Shown: positions 49,381 to 59,806, counted from the stretch's first letter. The stretch is 64,000 nt of DNA from Liolophura sinensis (GCF_032854445.1 NC_088300.1:49471682-49535681), one strand, 5' to 3'. Numbers and translations: made by a program. The notes: generated by a model not told the origin, from the sequence alone.

Positions 49381-51442
49381 TTTTTTTGAGCCCCAGTTCT
49401 ATAACCACAACACAGTCTAATACACGAGTAAAGGTTGACAAGATTCTGCCGGATGTTATCAGTATGTCCATTGTGGCGTTCCATTATATTTTGTGATAAG
49501 CGAAACACAGAAAGTTCCACAGAAAAGTTTTTTTTTTTTGGGGGGGGGGGGGTGCATTTTGTACTTCAGCTAGGGTATAATGTTGTTAGTTTTCGGTTGT
49601 AAAGAACAAATCGTTATAAATTTATATTTTTAGACTTAAATCAGTGATGTACAAACATTATAAATCATTATATGACATTGCTGAAGAAGAGTTTTGATAA
49701 TACATAGACCACCATCGGAATGCTGTTATAAAATCTGTTGACATGTACTAACTCCCTTTGTATTCCATTTTTTAGTGTAGTGTGTGTGGACTGGTTGTTA
49801 TGTCAGTGTTTTCAATATGGGCGATTCAGCGAAAAAGTACCGTGTATATTTGATCGTATGTATGGCATTTCTTACAATTTATTTTAACGCCAAGGGAAGT
49901 ATAATTTGTTATGATGACACTGATACCTTGATGAAAGGAAGAATGCATTGGCGATTAGAAATGATATGAATATAAGCGGTATATAATATATAAATAAATA
50001 TATATATATATAATGTATATAATAGCGGTATAGAATTCTGGTAGTATAAATTTTACTAGATAACGAAACTTGTTTCCCTTTGTGATCTGAAAGCCAAACG
50101 TACACACAAAAATTGAATATTAATCAAATCCGAAACTTAAGAGAGCTATCACCAAGAATAATCGCACTCTGATCTCTGTCGTCAATTTTTCTGTGGTTTC
50201 TTTTAGCGTGCCAGAGGATCATTCAATCATTATGGTCCAATAAACTGTATTTTAGGACGAGATTTTGAATTTGTGTATTTCCGTTGAGAATCAATATTGA
50301 ATATCAAACTTCAATAAAAGTTATGTCAAATATTGATGCCGTTCTAAGTTTAAAGAAGATTACAGATATTGAAAATATAATTTCAGTTGTTTCTATTTTT
50401 TTTAAAATGTGTTTTTTGTCTTCTCTGGTTTTGCACAGAATAAGAAATCGCGCTGCAATAATCTCCCCAAATGAAGTGATTTAAAGCTTAGATTCACCCC
50501 CGCCCCCACCTCTAAATTCTTCTCCCAATTCGAGGAGTGTGTAAGAGCTCGTGGCATGAAGAAAGAAGCCTTCACATAATGAAGTTGGGGGCGGTCAAAC
50601 CTGAAATGTGTCTATATTCGTCTCAATGTGCGATACGTCTCACTCTGACACCACGTAAGGCAAGCGTGATAAAAATTCCTGCCAAAATCTTGTTGAAAGG
50701 ATTTTCTGTTGGTGACGAAATCAATTTTAAAAATTTAGTTTCTACGCTGCCGAGGTATTATGATTTTTTTTCAGTGTTTGGTAGTGTTTTTGTTTTTTCC
50801 CACTTTTTGCAATCTGTGCGATATGGGTTCTTAGAACAATAGGTTGAATATGAAGCACAGGTCATGGAAGGGTAAATGCTTTACCATAAGACATTGATGA
50901 AAGCTTGAGCATGGAGTGTTTAGCGATTCTTCAATCTTTGGCTTCATCAACACACAGGGAATTCCATTCAAATAAAACCATTCCTAGTATGTAAGCAAGG
51001 GTAAATTCGATGAAAGGATACATTCGGTTACATGTCAGTGAGGGCATATAAGATAACATCAATACTGAAATGAAAGATGTATCACGCGAAAGATCTATCG
51101 CAAAAAGTGGTGATACAGTTGACCTTTGGTAGTCTAATGAGGCACAAAGCGTGATGAAGGCACATTAACGTTATCTGTATAGCATTATTTCACATTTCAA
51201 GGGTTATAACTAATAGCAAAGATAGTCAATGTCGTTTTGCATTTAGACCTCTCGTTAATAAAAGAACAGTCCATGCTAAAAGATTATAGCATGTCAAACA
51301 TTTTCCTCTCTGACAGATCGACAAACCGGATAAAACAAGACAGAGAGGGCGACTTCGACAGTTCGTCGTCGCAGCTAATAATACTAGGGTCATGATATCT
51401 AGCTGCTTTACTCTCTTTAAAAGGTCGTTTGGATACATAGTA
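49381..51442. other. no gene seen; T/G run and AT repeat
   Basis: A T run followed directly by a G run lies at about 49529-49552 (T about 11, G about 12). A TATA dinucleotide tract is at about 49980-50020. No exon supported. Confidence 0.4.
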
Positions 51443-51605
51443 TTTATTTATTTGTTTGATTGGTGTTTTACGCCGTACTCAAGAATATTTCACTTATGCG
51501 ACGGCGGCCAGCATTATGGTGGGAGAGACCGGGCACAGCCCGGGGGAAACCCACGACCATCCGCAGGTTGCTGCAGGACCTTTCCACTTACGGCCGGAGA
51601 GGTTT
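51443..51605 (-). mobile_element. SINE family B, well preserved
   Basis: Plus-strand reading: TTTATT run, 'gattggtgttttacgccgta', 'ctcaagaatatttcacttat', 'gcgacggcggccagcattat', 'ggtgggagagaccgggcaca', 'gcccgggggaaacccacgac', 'catccgcaggttgctgcagg' and 'cttacggccggagagg'. The least diverged body in the window; the tRNA-like head is missing. Confidence 0.9.
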
Positions 51606-51753
51606 GGATGCATAGAACTGGTTGTCCACCCTTCGCTCGCACATAAGGGATTATCTTGAGGTTATCAGAGGTGATTGTTTATAGGTCAGAGAGGGTAAAC
51701 TGTACAGTACTCTCTTTTCCTCTCTCAGCGATTCAATATGTTCTCTCTCCTTA

Positions 51754-52222
51754 CACTAACTCTTGAATATCCACATGACTTTCGGGAATGTCGCTCTCGC
51801 TGTCTAGACTATGGCTCCGTTCACTAACTCTTGAATAACCAGATCACTTTCGGGAAAGTCGCTCTCCCTGTCTAGACTATGGCTCTGTACACTAACTCTT
51901 GAATGACCAGCTCACTTTCAGGAAAGTCGCTCTCCCTGTCTAGACTATGGCTCTGTACACTAACTCTTGAATGACCAGATCACTTCCGGGAGTGTCGCTC
52001 TCCCTGTCTAGACTATGGCTCTGTATACTAACTCTTGAATGACCAGATCACTTTCAGGAAAATCGCTCTCCCTGTCTAGACTATGGCTCTGTACACTAAC
52101 TCTTGAATGACCAGATCACTTTCAGGAAAGTCGCTCTCCCTGTCTAGACTATGGCTCTGTACACTAACTCTTGAATGACCAGCTCACTTTCGGGAATGTC
52201 GCTCTCCCTGTCTAGACTATGG
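51754..52222. repeat. tandem repeat, 68-base unit, 7 copies
   Basis: 'cactaactcttgaatgacca' begins units at 51754, 51822, 51890, 51958, 52026, 52094 and 52162. Each continues with 'gatcactttcaggaaagtcg' and 'ctctccctgtctagactatg'. The first copy is the most diverged. The array ends at 'tagactatggaattatcc'. Confidence 0.95.
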
Positions 52223-52229
52223 AATTATC

Positions 52230-52345
52230 CAAGGATTTATTTATTATCGATTTACATATTTCATATTTTGTTCAAAGCCACGCACACAAACTTTTCAGTT
52301 ATACGACAGCGGCCAAGTCTATGGGTAGAGGAAACCGGAGTTACC
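52230..52345 (-). mobile_element. SINE family B, heavily diverged tail
   Basis: 'ggatttatttattatcgatt', 'ttcagttatacgacagcggc', 'caagtctatgggtagaggaa' and 'accggag' keep the order of the B body. Confidence 0.55.
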
Positions 52346-52764
52346 AAAGTATATTAGACGTGCTTAGCCAAGTACCTTACAAACTTCTAGACTTGAAAGC
52401 GATGTCCAATGAGGGCGGGATTCGAGTCTGTGACCTTAATGACAAGGAGCTTTTTCAGTCGTCTGACTTGGTGCTGGAATATTCACAACGTTCATCGACC
52501 ATAGGAAAGACGGGCTGAAAAGCCAAGGCCTTCCCAAAATATATGCCAAAACACTTTATTCGAAACACTTTTACTTTTTTTTCTTCCCTCTAAGATCATC
52601 GCCATGAACTTTGCCATAAAAACAGTTGCCACATACAGTAAATATTTAAGCAGCAAAGTTTAACATGTTGACATTTTGCAACATTTCGTAATCGTTCCGC
52701 TTACGCCACATTTCCAGAGTAAGAAAACGGAATGCGTTACTGAAGGCCTGCATGTTGTGAAGAT

Positions 52765-52985
52765 CAAATATTAACGCCAAAGTCGACAACAACCCCAATA
52801 TTAGCGTCCTTAGGTTATTCTCATTTTACTTTCATCCCAGAAAAGAGGTGGATGACAGATTTATACAGAGGTCTATTTAAGTATCCCAGATTAATCACGA
52901 CAAGGTATAGTCTCATGAGATCACGGGATTTAGAGTCGGAGACAAATTCGATTTGTCTGCTTAGCGCCGTCGGACATTTTTCACT
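52765..52985. repeat. dispersed repeat F, copy 2
   Basis: Partner of 46384-46560 (shared 'gatcaaatattaa(c/t)gccaaag'). Non-coding. Confidence 0.5.
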
Positions 52986-54300
52986 GGGATCATAAAGCAG
53001 ATTTCTAATGAGAAACCATGCCTGCATCGGGTTAATATTCCTGCATAAATAATGTGGCCGCCAGACCGGGATGTAGACACAGGCCAGTTGTCGTTAGCTT
53101 CACTGATGGCACTCGCTTCCGGTGTCCCCTCTAAACAACCTGCAGTAAATGGCTGTTTTATTCATCAGATTTTGAGTATATACCAGCGTTCATTATGGTG
53201 ATACTATTGTACAACCAAACTTACTTCGTGCTGAGCAACCTACGCGTCCCATAGGGGTTTAAATAGGACTTTGATATCACATGTTAAGGCATGGAAGCGT
53301 TCTTGTCATGTCATAAAACTCCCTTGAACGTGCAGAAAAGATGCAAAGATTGTGAGAAACATTATCCACGATGACTGTGTAGGGATTTTGATAACCATTC
53401 CCCTCAGTGTGCAGGTGAAAAGTATTGTCCTTAAATGCTGGAATAGTAAGAAACATTCGTCACACTGAGCAAGGATTGTGAAAAACATTGTCCTTAAATG
53501 CTAGAATAGTGAGAAACATTCGTCACACTGTGCAGGGATTGTGAGACATATTCTAATCAGTGTGCATCGAATGAGAAAGACATTCTATTTACTTTGTATC
53601 GACTACTTGCAAGATACTGGAGATATTCACACCATATTTGTGAAAGTGGTTTTCGAACGAACGTTAGACTACTCAATCATGCGAGAAAAACCCAACAAAA
53701 TCACCCCTGTTTAACATGTTTAGGCTCTGCAAGTGCTTATCTCGAATGGGAGATCTTTTCACATCTATCCTGTGGCAACAGGCACAGTCAAGAATCTCAG
53801 AGCAGACCACGGCCGTGCGGCAATTATGTGATAAACATCCTGACATAAAGCCACAGCCTACATATAGCAGGATTCAACCATCTGACCTGACTGGTAAAGT
53901 GCCGATCAGCTGCCATGAAAAATGCAAAAGCGAGGAATGGTATGGATGTGGCTGGTATAACCCTACACAACATGACCGTAGAATTTAAATTAGACTTTAA
54001 ATTCATTTAAAACCATTTTTAATCTCTTTGACCAAGGGCATTAAACGTTTCAACAGAATGATAAAAACTGGTCTGCAGAGTTATAACATGGAAACAGAGC
54101 AATATTATGTGGGAAAAGTTTTATTACAAATAGATTTTATTACAAATAAAATGAACATAATCCTAAAAGAGGCATTGCAGAGATTCGAATCAGTAGAGTT
54201 ACATATTTCATGTTTAAGTCACCTGTTTTATTTGATTTCATGTATTATTTTGTTACTATGAGTGTTCACTAAGGCAAGAGATTAGGAGGAAATTAAAAGA
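52986..54300. other. no gene supported; local repeat of about 65 bases
   Basis: 'gtccttaaatgctggaatag' followed by 'taagaaacattcgtcacact' (about 53427-53466) is repeated as 'gtccttaaatgctagaatag' and 'tgagaaacattcgtcacact' (about 53490-53529). Plus frames at 53594-53848, 53716-53988 and 54028-54261 lie close together and could be a decayed gene, but no family is recognisable. Confidence 0.4.
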
Positions 54301-54620
54301 GACAGTAATCCATGGTATAACCCTCTACCACCCCACCGAAGCCCACCATCAACACCTACCAATCACCCTCCGTTCTCCACCCCATCCCAACCCTCGACTC
54401 CTCAACCTCACCCACCCTTCAAACCTCAATTCCCACCAATCACCCGCCCTTCTCCACTCCCTCCCAACGCCCAAACCCTCACCCTCACCCCAGCCCCCAG
54501 TCCCCAACTAGCACCGATCACTCGCTCTTCTCCACCTTCATCCCCGACCCTTCACCCTCACCCACACCTGCAGGCCTCACCAATCAACCGCGCTTCTCCA
54601 CCCAACCCTAGGACCACAAC
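54300..54620. repeat. C-rich VNTR-like block, about 65-80-base period
   Basis: Strong C over G asymmetry. 'accaatcacc', 'accaatcaccc', 'accgatcactc' and 'accaatcaacc' recur at about 54357, 54433, 54512 and 54578, each followed by '(c/g)ttctccac'. Only the last unit exists at the paralogous locus (62836-62920). Confidence 0.8.
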
Positions 54621-54777
54621 GCCTGTTTGTGACAACGTCTGATGTGCAGCAGGCCGAGTTTACGGGTATATTTCATCCACGCCAGTGACTTGTGACCTTA
54701 CAACGTCTATAGTGTGCCAGAGGGTCACATCCTGTCTGCAGATCACGTCACGCCACAGCCCGCCCTCTACCCTCCCT

Positions 54778-55135
54778 GAAATGGACGACTAAACCGTCAC
54801 ACAGCAACCCTACATCTGCCATTCCGGAAATGGACGACAACCAGGTCACACAACAGCCCACCCTCTGCCCTCCCGGAAATGGACGACTAAACCGTCACAC
54901 AACAACCCTACATCTGCCATTCCGGAAATGGACGACCACCCCGTCACGCCACAGCCCGCCCTCTGCTCTCCCGGAAATGGACGACCAAACCGACACACAA
55001 CAGACCACCCTCTGCCCTCCCGGAAATGGACGACTTCTCCGTCACGTCACAGTCAATCCTCTGCCCCCCCCCCCCTCCGGAAATGGATGACTACCCCGTC
55101 ACACCACAGCCCACGCTCTGTCGTCCCATTAACCC
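54778..55135. repeat. minisatellite, 49-base unit, 7 copies
   Basis: 'ggaaatggacgac' (gaaatgg at 54778, 54827, 54876, 54925, 54974, 55023, then 55080 after a C run of about 14). Units alternate between 'accctacatctgccattcc' and 'caccctctgccctcccgg' types, so the real period is partly 98 bases. It lies just downstream of the poly(A) signal of the minus-strand gene. Open frames across it are by-products of the repeat. Confidence 0.95.
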
Positions 55136-55253
55136 ATTAACCATTACCATGGACACATCAAATCTCCTCCTGCTCGAAACCTTGGAATACCCATAACCAC
55201 CATTTAGACTTGCTTTATCTGTACCAAAAGTTATTGATAACGATTTTAAATAA

Positions 55254-55259
55254 TTTATT
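55254..55259 (-). terminator. poly(A) signal AATAAA of the multi-exon gene
   Basis: AATAAA on the minus strand about 170 bases after the TAG stop at 55431. The minisatellite begins about 120 bases further on, so cleavage probably falls between them. Confidence 0.6.
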
Positions 55260-55430
55260 CCACAAAAACAAAGCTGATCAAAAAAATAAAAAATAAAATG
55301 AAACAATTTTCTTTTCTGAAACTCATACAATGCCTTTTCCTTCGTTCTTTCCTCTTTTCATGATGATGTTTTCCCTCTATGTTTTCTGCTTCCATTCCGA
55401 TTTAAAAAAAAAACTTTAATCGCTGCCATT

Positions 55431-55513
55431 CTATTGCACCCGCAGACAACAAAACACCCGATTGAGTATACGCCGGGACAAGCACTTCTGAGGCCTGGTG
55501 TCAGCTTCTTCAT
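55431..55513 (-). other. terminal coding exon (KCLSRRILN..FCCLR end)
   Basis: Acceptor 'tgtttcag' then 27 codons including TAG. Its homologue at 63708-63805 keeps SRRIL, FC and LR and is 5 codons longer, because in this copy an indel creates an earlier TAG just before 'aatggcagcgattaaag', which is coding in the other copy. Confidence 0.85.
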
Positions 55514-58500
55514 CTGAAACATGAACACTGACTACCTAATATATCATTGTCATCTTTGTCGACATCATTCTTATAAAAACCCTCTCCATGGACAATGAAC
55601 TGCTCTCCAGATACATATAAATACATATGTATTTGCTACATGCTAGAAAATGCTAGCTTGTTCACTGTTTATTTGTCACGCATCATTTATACGCAAAACT
55701 ATTGCATTGCAAAGCACAACTATAGTTCTTCAATGTATATATACATGTCTATATATTAAGTTGTCAAAACAAAAACAAAGTAAACATTTATGAATTAATA
55801 CAAACTTACTTGTGTGCTGTTGGCGAGGGCTAACGCCAGTGACGTCATCATCAGCTTTGGTCTCTGTCATGACCTGACACACGAACCAGAGAACACACTG
55901 AGCAACCATTGTGGGGAAACGCATAACACAACAGGAAAAACAATCTAGCAGCAATTACACAAGCCATTCAACAGTAAACACACCGAGCAACCATTACTAA
56001 ACACGTATGGTGCACAAGTCATTGAAGGGTATAATCTACTAAGCTTAGCATTTTGAGATGCAAATCAAGAAATTATTTTATTTTACTCCCAATGTGAAGG
56101 ATGATAGGGTGTAGTTTTATCATTTTGTATCATATTGTACCGACCCGCCTCGTGTTGTCTATGCCGTACGTATATAAAATATGGTAACCCAATTACCGTG
56201 TTTCCATCACTTTGGGGTCCAGATGACTCGGTGACCTTGACCTCTGATCCAGTACTATGCACGTTTGACCCCATAACTTTGACCCCTGATTTTTTCCCTT
56301 TCTTTCGTCGTGTCAGACGGGAGACAAATTTTCGCACCTGGTGGGGAAAACATTTTCTTTGATAGAGTGTCAAATACACATAATAGACTTAAATGATTTC
56401 AGCGACATCTTCAGTATAGGAAATGATTGATTTCTAAGATATTATAACATGATCTATTATTCAAATAGTCTGTTATAGTCTGCTTACCCTGGAGAACTTT
56501 GAAACATTCCTTTTCTTTTCTTGTATCTCAATCACATCTTTGAGTTTTGAAATTTCTGAAATAAAAATGGACTGGTGTTCAGTACAGTCGTTTGTTACAC
56601 AGAAAACTAACTGACCTTAACTAACTGACAAATTCACTGTTTATGTATACATGTCGATACAGACAGCAGATGAAAAGAGAAAATGGGAAAATTTCTACAA
56701 AAGAATATAGCTATAGAAACATTTACCAAGATATGAAAACCTCAAGAATGTCTACTTACCAAATTTTTCCTGGTTCTCTACTTTGTCCAGGAGCTCATTA
56801 ATGATCTCTCGAATCATTTCTGATAAAAAGCAAAATAGGAATATTTATTTTTGTCCATTCTCTTAGACGTGGTCAAACTATGATTTTAAAAAAGTCTTTT
56901 CCTGGAAAATTCACCAAAGTGACGGACAAAACTTATTGCTACCATACCTCTGTTTCCATCAGTCATGACTGGCTCCTCTTTGGCAAGCTCCTCCTTCAAC
57001 CCTTTAAACGATGAAAATATGCCGAAGAGTTATCATGGGAATGTTTGAAGGTGATAATTCATCACAAGATGCGGCTTAACCTACATAAAGAGCCATAGGA
57101 TTTTAACTACGCTTGGACGTGTCCAAACTACTTACTTCCGTGTCCAAACTACTTACTTCCGTGTCCAAACTACTTACTTCCGTGTCCAAACTACTTTCTT
57201 CCGATGCCTTTACAAGGAAAAATTATACACAACTGACAGAATAGTTAAGCGGTAGTTTACCTTCATGGCCATCGGTCATAAGTGGCTCGTCTTTGGGAAT
57301 TTCTTTCTTTATATCTAAAAACGAAAAAAAGATACGAATCTGTGCTAATGTCACTGAGGGGAGAAAAGGCTAATTCATCGCAAGAGACGACTCCTACATC
57401 AAGAATCATCTTATTTTTAATCTGCCAAGACGTGCTAAAACTATGGCACAATAATTTGTTTCAAAGCCTTTATCAGGTAACGCCACCAAACTGATTGCTA
57501 CATAACTGACAGAATAGGTCAGAGGTACCTTTATTTCCATCGGTCATGGCTGGCTCGTCTTTAGGAATGTCCTTCTTCAAGTCTGGAAATGAGGAAAATG
57601 TGAGATATGAATGAATGACGGGGACAATTCAATCTGTATGACCTGCATAAACATTATCATAATATAAGTTTATCATTAAGTATCATTAAGACATCAATTA
57701 CAACTCACCCAGATTTTCCTGACTTTTTGTTTGAACTGGCGCTAGTGGTTCAAACGCCGTCTCTTTAGGTGATCCTGAAAGAAGGAGGAATGTCGTAGAA
57801 TTTTGACAACTACTACACCATAACATTAAAATACTAAAAGATAGCTCTGAGGTCCACTGGCCCATCTCAAAGTTTTGCTTTCGCCTTAAATACTTGCTAA
57901 ACCGTTGCATTTCCTGACCAGGCCCAGAAGCTGACTTACGCTTATCGTAGACTAAGTTTAAAATTCAGAAGTGATTTTTGCGCTGCATTTAGGATTAAGG
58001 ATGACAATTTTATAAATAACATAATAGCATTGTTATAAAAAAAAGATGTAAATACAGATATTAAGATCAAACTTCTTAAAATGTACTTGAATCCTGAAGC
58101 ATGATTTCACAACAACGCAACCTTAATTACCTTTATCTTCATTATTCGTCACAACTGCCACATCATTTGGCTTCTCAGTTTTTATTTCTAAAAAACGTGC
58201 AGAAAAACAATCAGGACAGTCGCCAAGTATTCATAATTTGTGTCGCGAGACGTTAACACTAGTGTAGCATTTTGACTATGACTTACAACAGATGGTCAAG
58301 TTATCAGATAATAAGTGCGTTCAGCTTGTATTTAATCTAGTAGATGTGTATAGCTTGGGTTTATATAAATCTAACATATATACATATATCACGTTAAATG
58401 CTGTAGTATTACATTACATGTAGTATTATTTATTAAATTACTTATTTAAGACTGAACGTCCCGTTCCCTTCTTCCTACTATAAGTGGTAGGTCAAGAACA

Positions 58501-59806
58501 AACTCGTCACGCCATACCTGGAGTATCTTCATTCTTCCGGAGACCATTTCCATAATCCTCAGTTCTCACATCTAAATCTTATACGGAGAGAAACAATAAA
58601 CGTTACATTGTTATGTAAAGGAACAGTCACAGTACATTGTTCTAGTTTCAAAGGCGGGTATATTCGGATCTAAATACGTTGTGGTTTTTTATCTCTAGTA
58701 AAGGAATACATCATAAACGTATCGGACATGTTGTTTAATTATATTGTAGGTCCCATAGAACACTGAACATTATTCACAGTTTTCAGATATCTAATCAAGT
58801 GCTCCCTTCGAAAAGCGACACAGAAGCTATGAGGAAGACCTAACTTCCTCATACCAACCTTCTTCTTCATCTTCGAATTCCTCTTCTTGGTGAAGGTCCT
58901 CCACACTCCTTTCCAGATAAATATCAACGGTCTCTGAAACCAGATCACAGTCAGTTATAGAACTGCATGTTATAAGACTTCAAATGATGCAACGCACCTG
59001 CATGCGCAGGTTTGTTTCTCGTCACCATTGCAGCGGTCCTAAATCGAGCTCTGTCTACTTAGTTTCACTTATACGATGGCTATATTCAGCTTCCTTCATT
59101 CACAAACGAAATTCATTCCGTTAGTTGTGTTTGTTATATGCCATTAAGCAAAGGCGTACAGCGTCATTCAAATAAACTACTAAATAAATAAATGAAAGAA
59201 TGAGTAAGCAGAGAAAGCTACATTAAGAGGCTTTCCTCTGGAGAGATTTTAGGCAGTCGTCTGACTTATGTAAGAGCTGGGATGTGTGAGAATATTCATA
59301 ATTAAGACAGGAGTCATGATACAGACTGATTCTGTAAATAATAACACTTACCAACCATAGGGATGACGTCATCGTAAGAAACGTCTGTGAGATATAAAAG
59401 AAAAATATAGCATTACCGAGATCTGAAAAACGTCACATATACATGTGACTATTCAACGTTATTACTTATCACAGTTAGTATTAAATATTAATGTCTTAAA
59501 ATATTGGTTTAATTAACTTCATACAAATAGACCCCATCCTAATTCTTTAAATAATAAAAAGTACAAATAAGAAATAGTTTTGTATTGCCTAGGCCATTCA
59601 GTGCACTTTTAAAGACATTAGTATCCTATTAGTGGCCTAAATATACAATCAGTTTTCACAACGTGCTGGTGTTAAGTTTCATATATACTGAAGACTTTTA
59701 CCAGCCATGGGACACACATACGTGCAGTCATGTTGTTCATTTCGGCATATCCACGTGACTTACCCAAGTCTGGATCGTGTAGGAAGAACACAATCTCGCT
59801 CGACAT
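55431..59806 (-). CDS. 15-exon gene for an unrecognised modular, mostly hydrophilic protein
   Basis: Coding exons in transcript order: 59764-59806, 59352-59384, 58859-58933, 58518-58577, 58131-58187, 57940-57951, 57709-57774, 57529-57582, 57261-57314, 56948-57001, 56760-56819, 56488-56555, 56197-56337, 55810-55873, 55431-55513. All have AG acceptors and GT donors (mostly GTAAGT-like; the 58859 donor GTTGGT is weak). Joined they give 924 bases, one open frame of 307 residues and TAG. The order is: MSSEIVFFLHDPDL start, acidic part (EEEFEDEEE), linker, three 18-residue repeats, likely coiled coil, basic stretch (RRKKGKK), and a C-terminus with FCCLR whose two cysteines could be lipidated. No enzyme motif or known domain is visible, so no function is given; a cytosolic scaffold or membrane-attached adaptor is only a guess. 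Exon junctions rest on my reading; alternative acceptors exist. Confidence 0.85.
56197..56337 (-). other. longest exon, basic segment
   Basis: 47 codons, phase 0 on both sides. Starts VRKFVSRLTRRKKGKK, with 10 Lys/Arg in the first 16 residues, then a Ser/Gly/Val-rich stretch ending SDGNT. The basic cluster could be a nuclear-localisation or lipid-binding site; the sequence does not decide. Confidence 0.8.
56488..56819 (-). other. two exons coding a probable coiled coil
   Basis: Exons 56760-56819 and 56488-56555. Residues EMIREIINELLDKVENQEKF and EISKLKDVIEIQEKKRN show hydrophobic residues in a 3-4 pattern (I, I, L, V / I, L, V, I) with many charged positions between, as in a coiled coil of about 35-40 residues. 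Confidence 0.7.
56948..57582 (-). repeat. triplicated 54-base exon coding an 18-residue repeat
   Basis: Exons 57529-57582, 57261-57314 and 56948-57001 are each exactly 54 bases, phase 1-1. They encode DLKKDIPKDEPAMTDGNK, DIKKEIPKDEPLMTDGHE and GLKEELAKEEPVMTDGNR. Intron sequence next to the exons is also similar ('acataactgacagaatagg' and 'acacaactgacagaatagtt'), so units of about 270-310 bases were duplicated. Confidence 0.92.
57118..57201. repeat. intronic tandem repeat, 21-base unit, 4 copies
   Basis: 'cgtgtccaaactacttactt' plus C repeats at 57118, 57139, 57160 and 57181 (last copy diverged). It lies in the intron between the second and third 54-base exons. On the coding strand each of the first three units contains AAGTAAGTA, a donor-like motif. 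Confidence 0.93.
57940..57951 (-). other. possible 12-base microexon
   Basis: 'ttaaacttag' acceptor, TCTACGATAAGC, then a strong GTAAGT donor. It is phase 1-1 like its neighbours and codes V-Y-D-K, changing the next junction codon to Arg. Including or skipping it keeps the frame. Short length means chance is possible; the strong donor is the main support. Confidence 0.5.
58131..58933 (-). other. three exons coding the acidic segment
   Basis: Exons 58859-58933, 58518-58577 and 58131-58187, all phase 1-1. They encode a run with HQEEEFEDEEE, then DLDVRTEDYGNG, then EIKTEKPNDVAVV. Low hydrophobicity suggests a disordered region. Confidence 0.8.
59056..59190. mobile_element. SINE B-like scrap in an intron
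   Basis: 'agtttcacttatacgatggc' at about 59058 and an AAATAAAT run with 'cattcaaataaactactaaa' at about 59165 resemble ends of SINE B. Low similarity between. Confidence 0.35.

Larger units (their letters stand above)
54545..55600 (-). repeat. segmental duplication, unit 1 (3' flank and end of the multi-exon gene)
   Basis: Collinear with 62836-63860 at an offset of about 8.3 kb. About 200 bases (54575-54770 and 62895-63090) are almost identical, including 'ggaccacaacgcctgtttgt', 'tgatgtgcagcaggccgagt' and 'ggtcacatcctgtctgcaga'. Then follow the 49-base minisatellite, the poly(A)-side sequence and the terminal coding exon in both. Confidence 0.93.

Noticed and set aside
53594-54261. Cluster of three plus-strand frames with several cysteines
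   Set aside because: CHEKC and similar spacing suggested a zinc finger, but the spacing does not repeat and no splice arrangement joins the frames. Could be a decayed gene; not supportable.
54830-55140. Two overlapping 70-86-codon frames with repeated G-N-G-R / R-K-W-T-T units
   Set aside because: They are translations of the 49-base minisatellite; the unit length is not a multiple of 3 and the frames rotate with the repeat.
58739-58948. 69-codon minus frame covering the acidic exon
   Set aside because: It is the acidic exon read in a wrong frame; the spliced frame gives the acidic sequence and keeps the phase with its neighbours.
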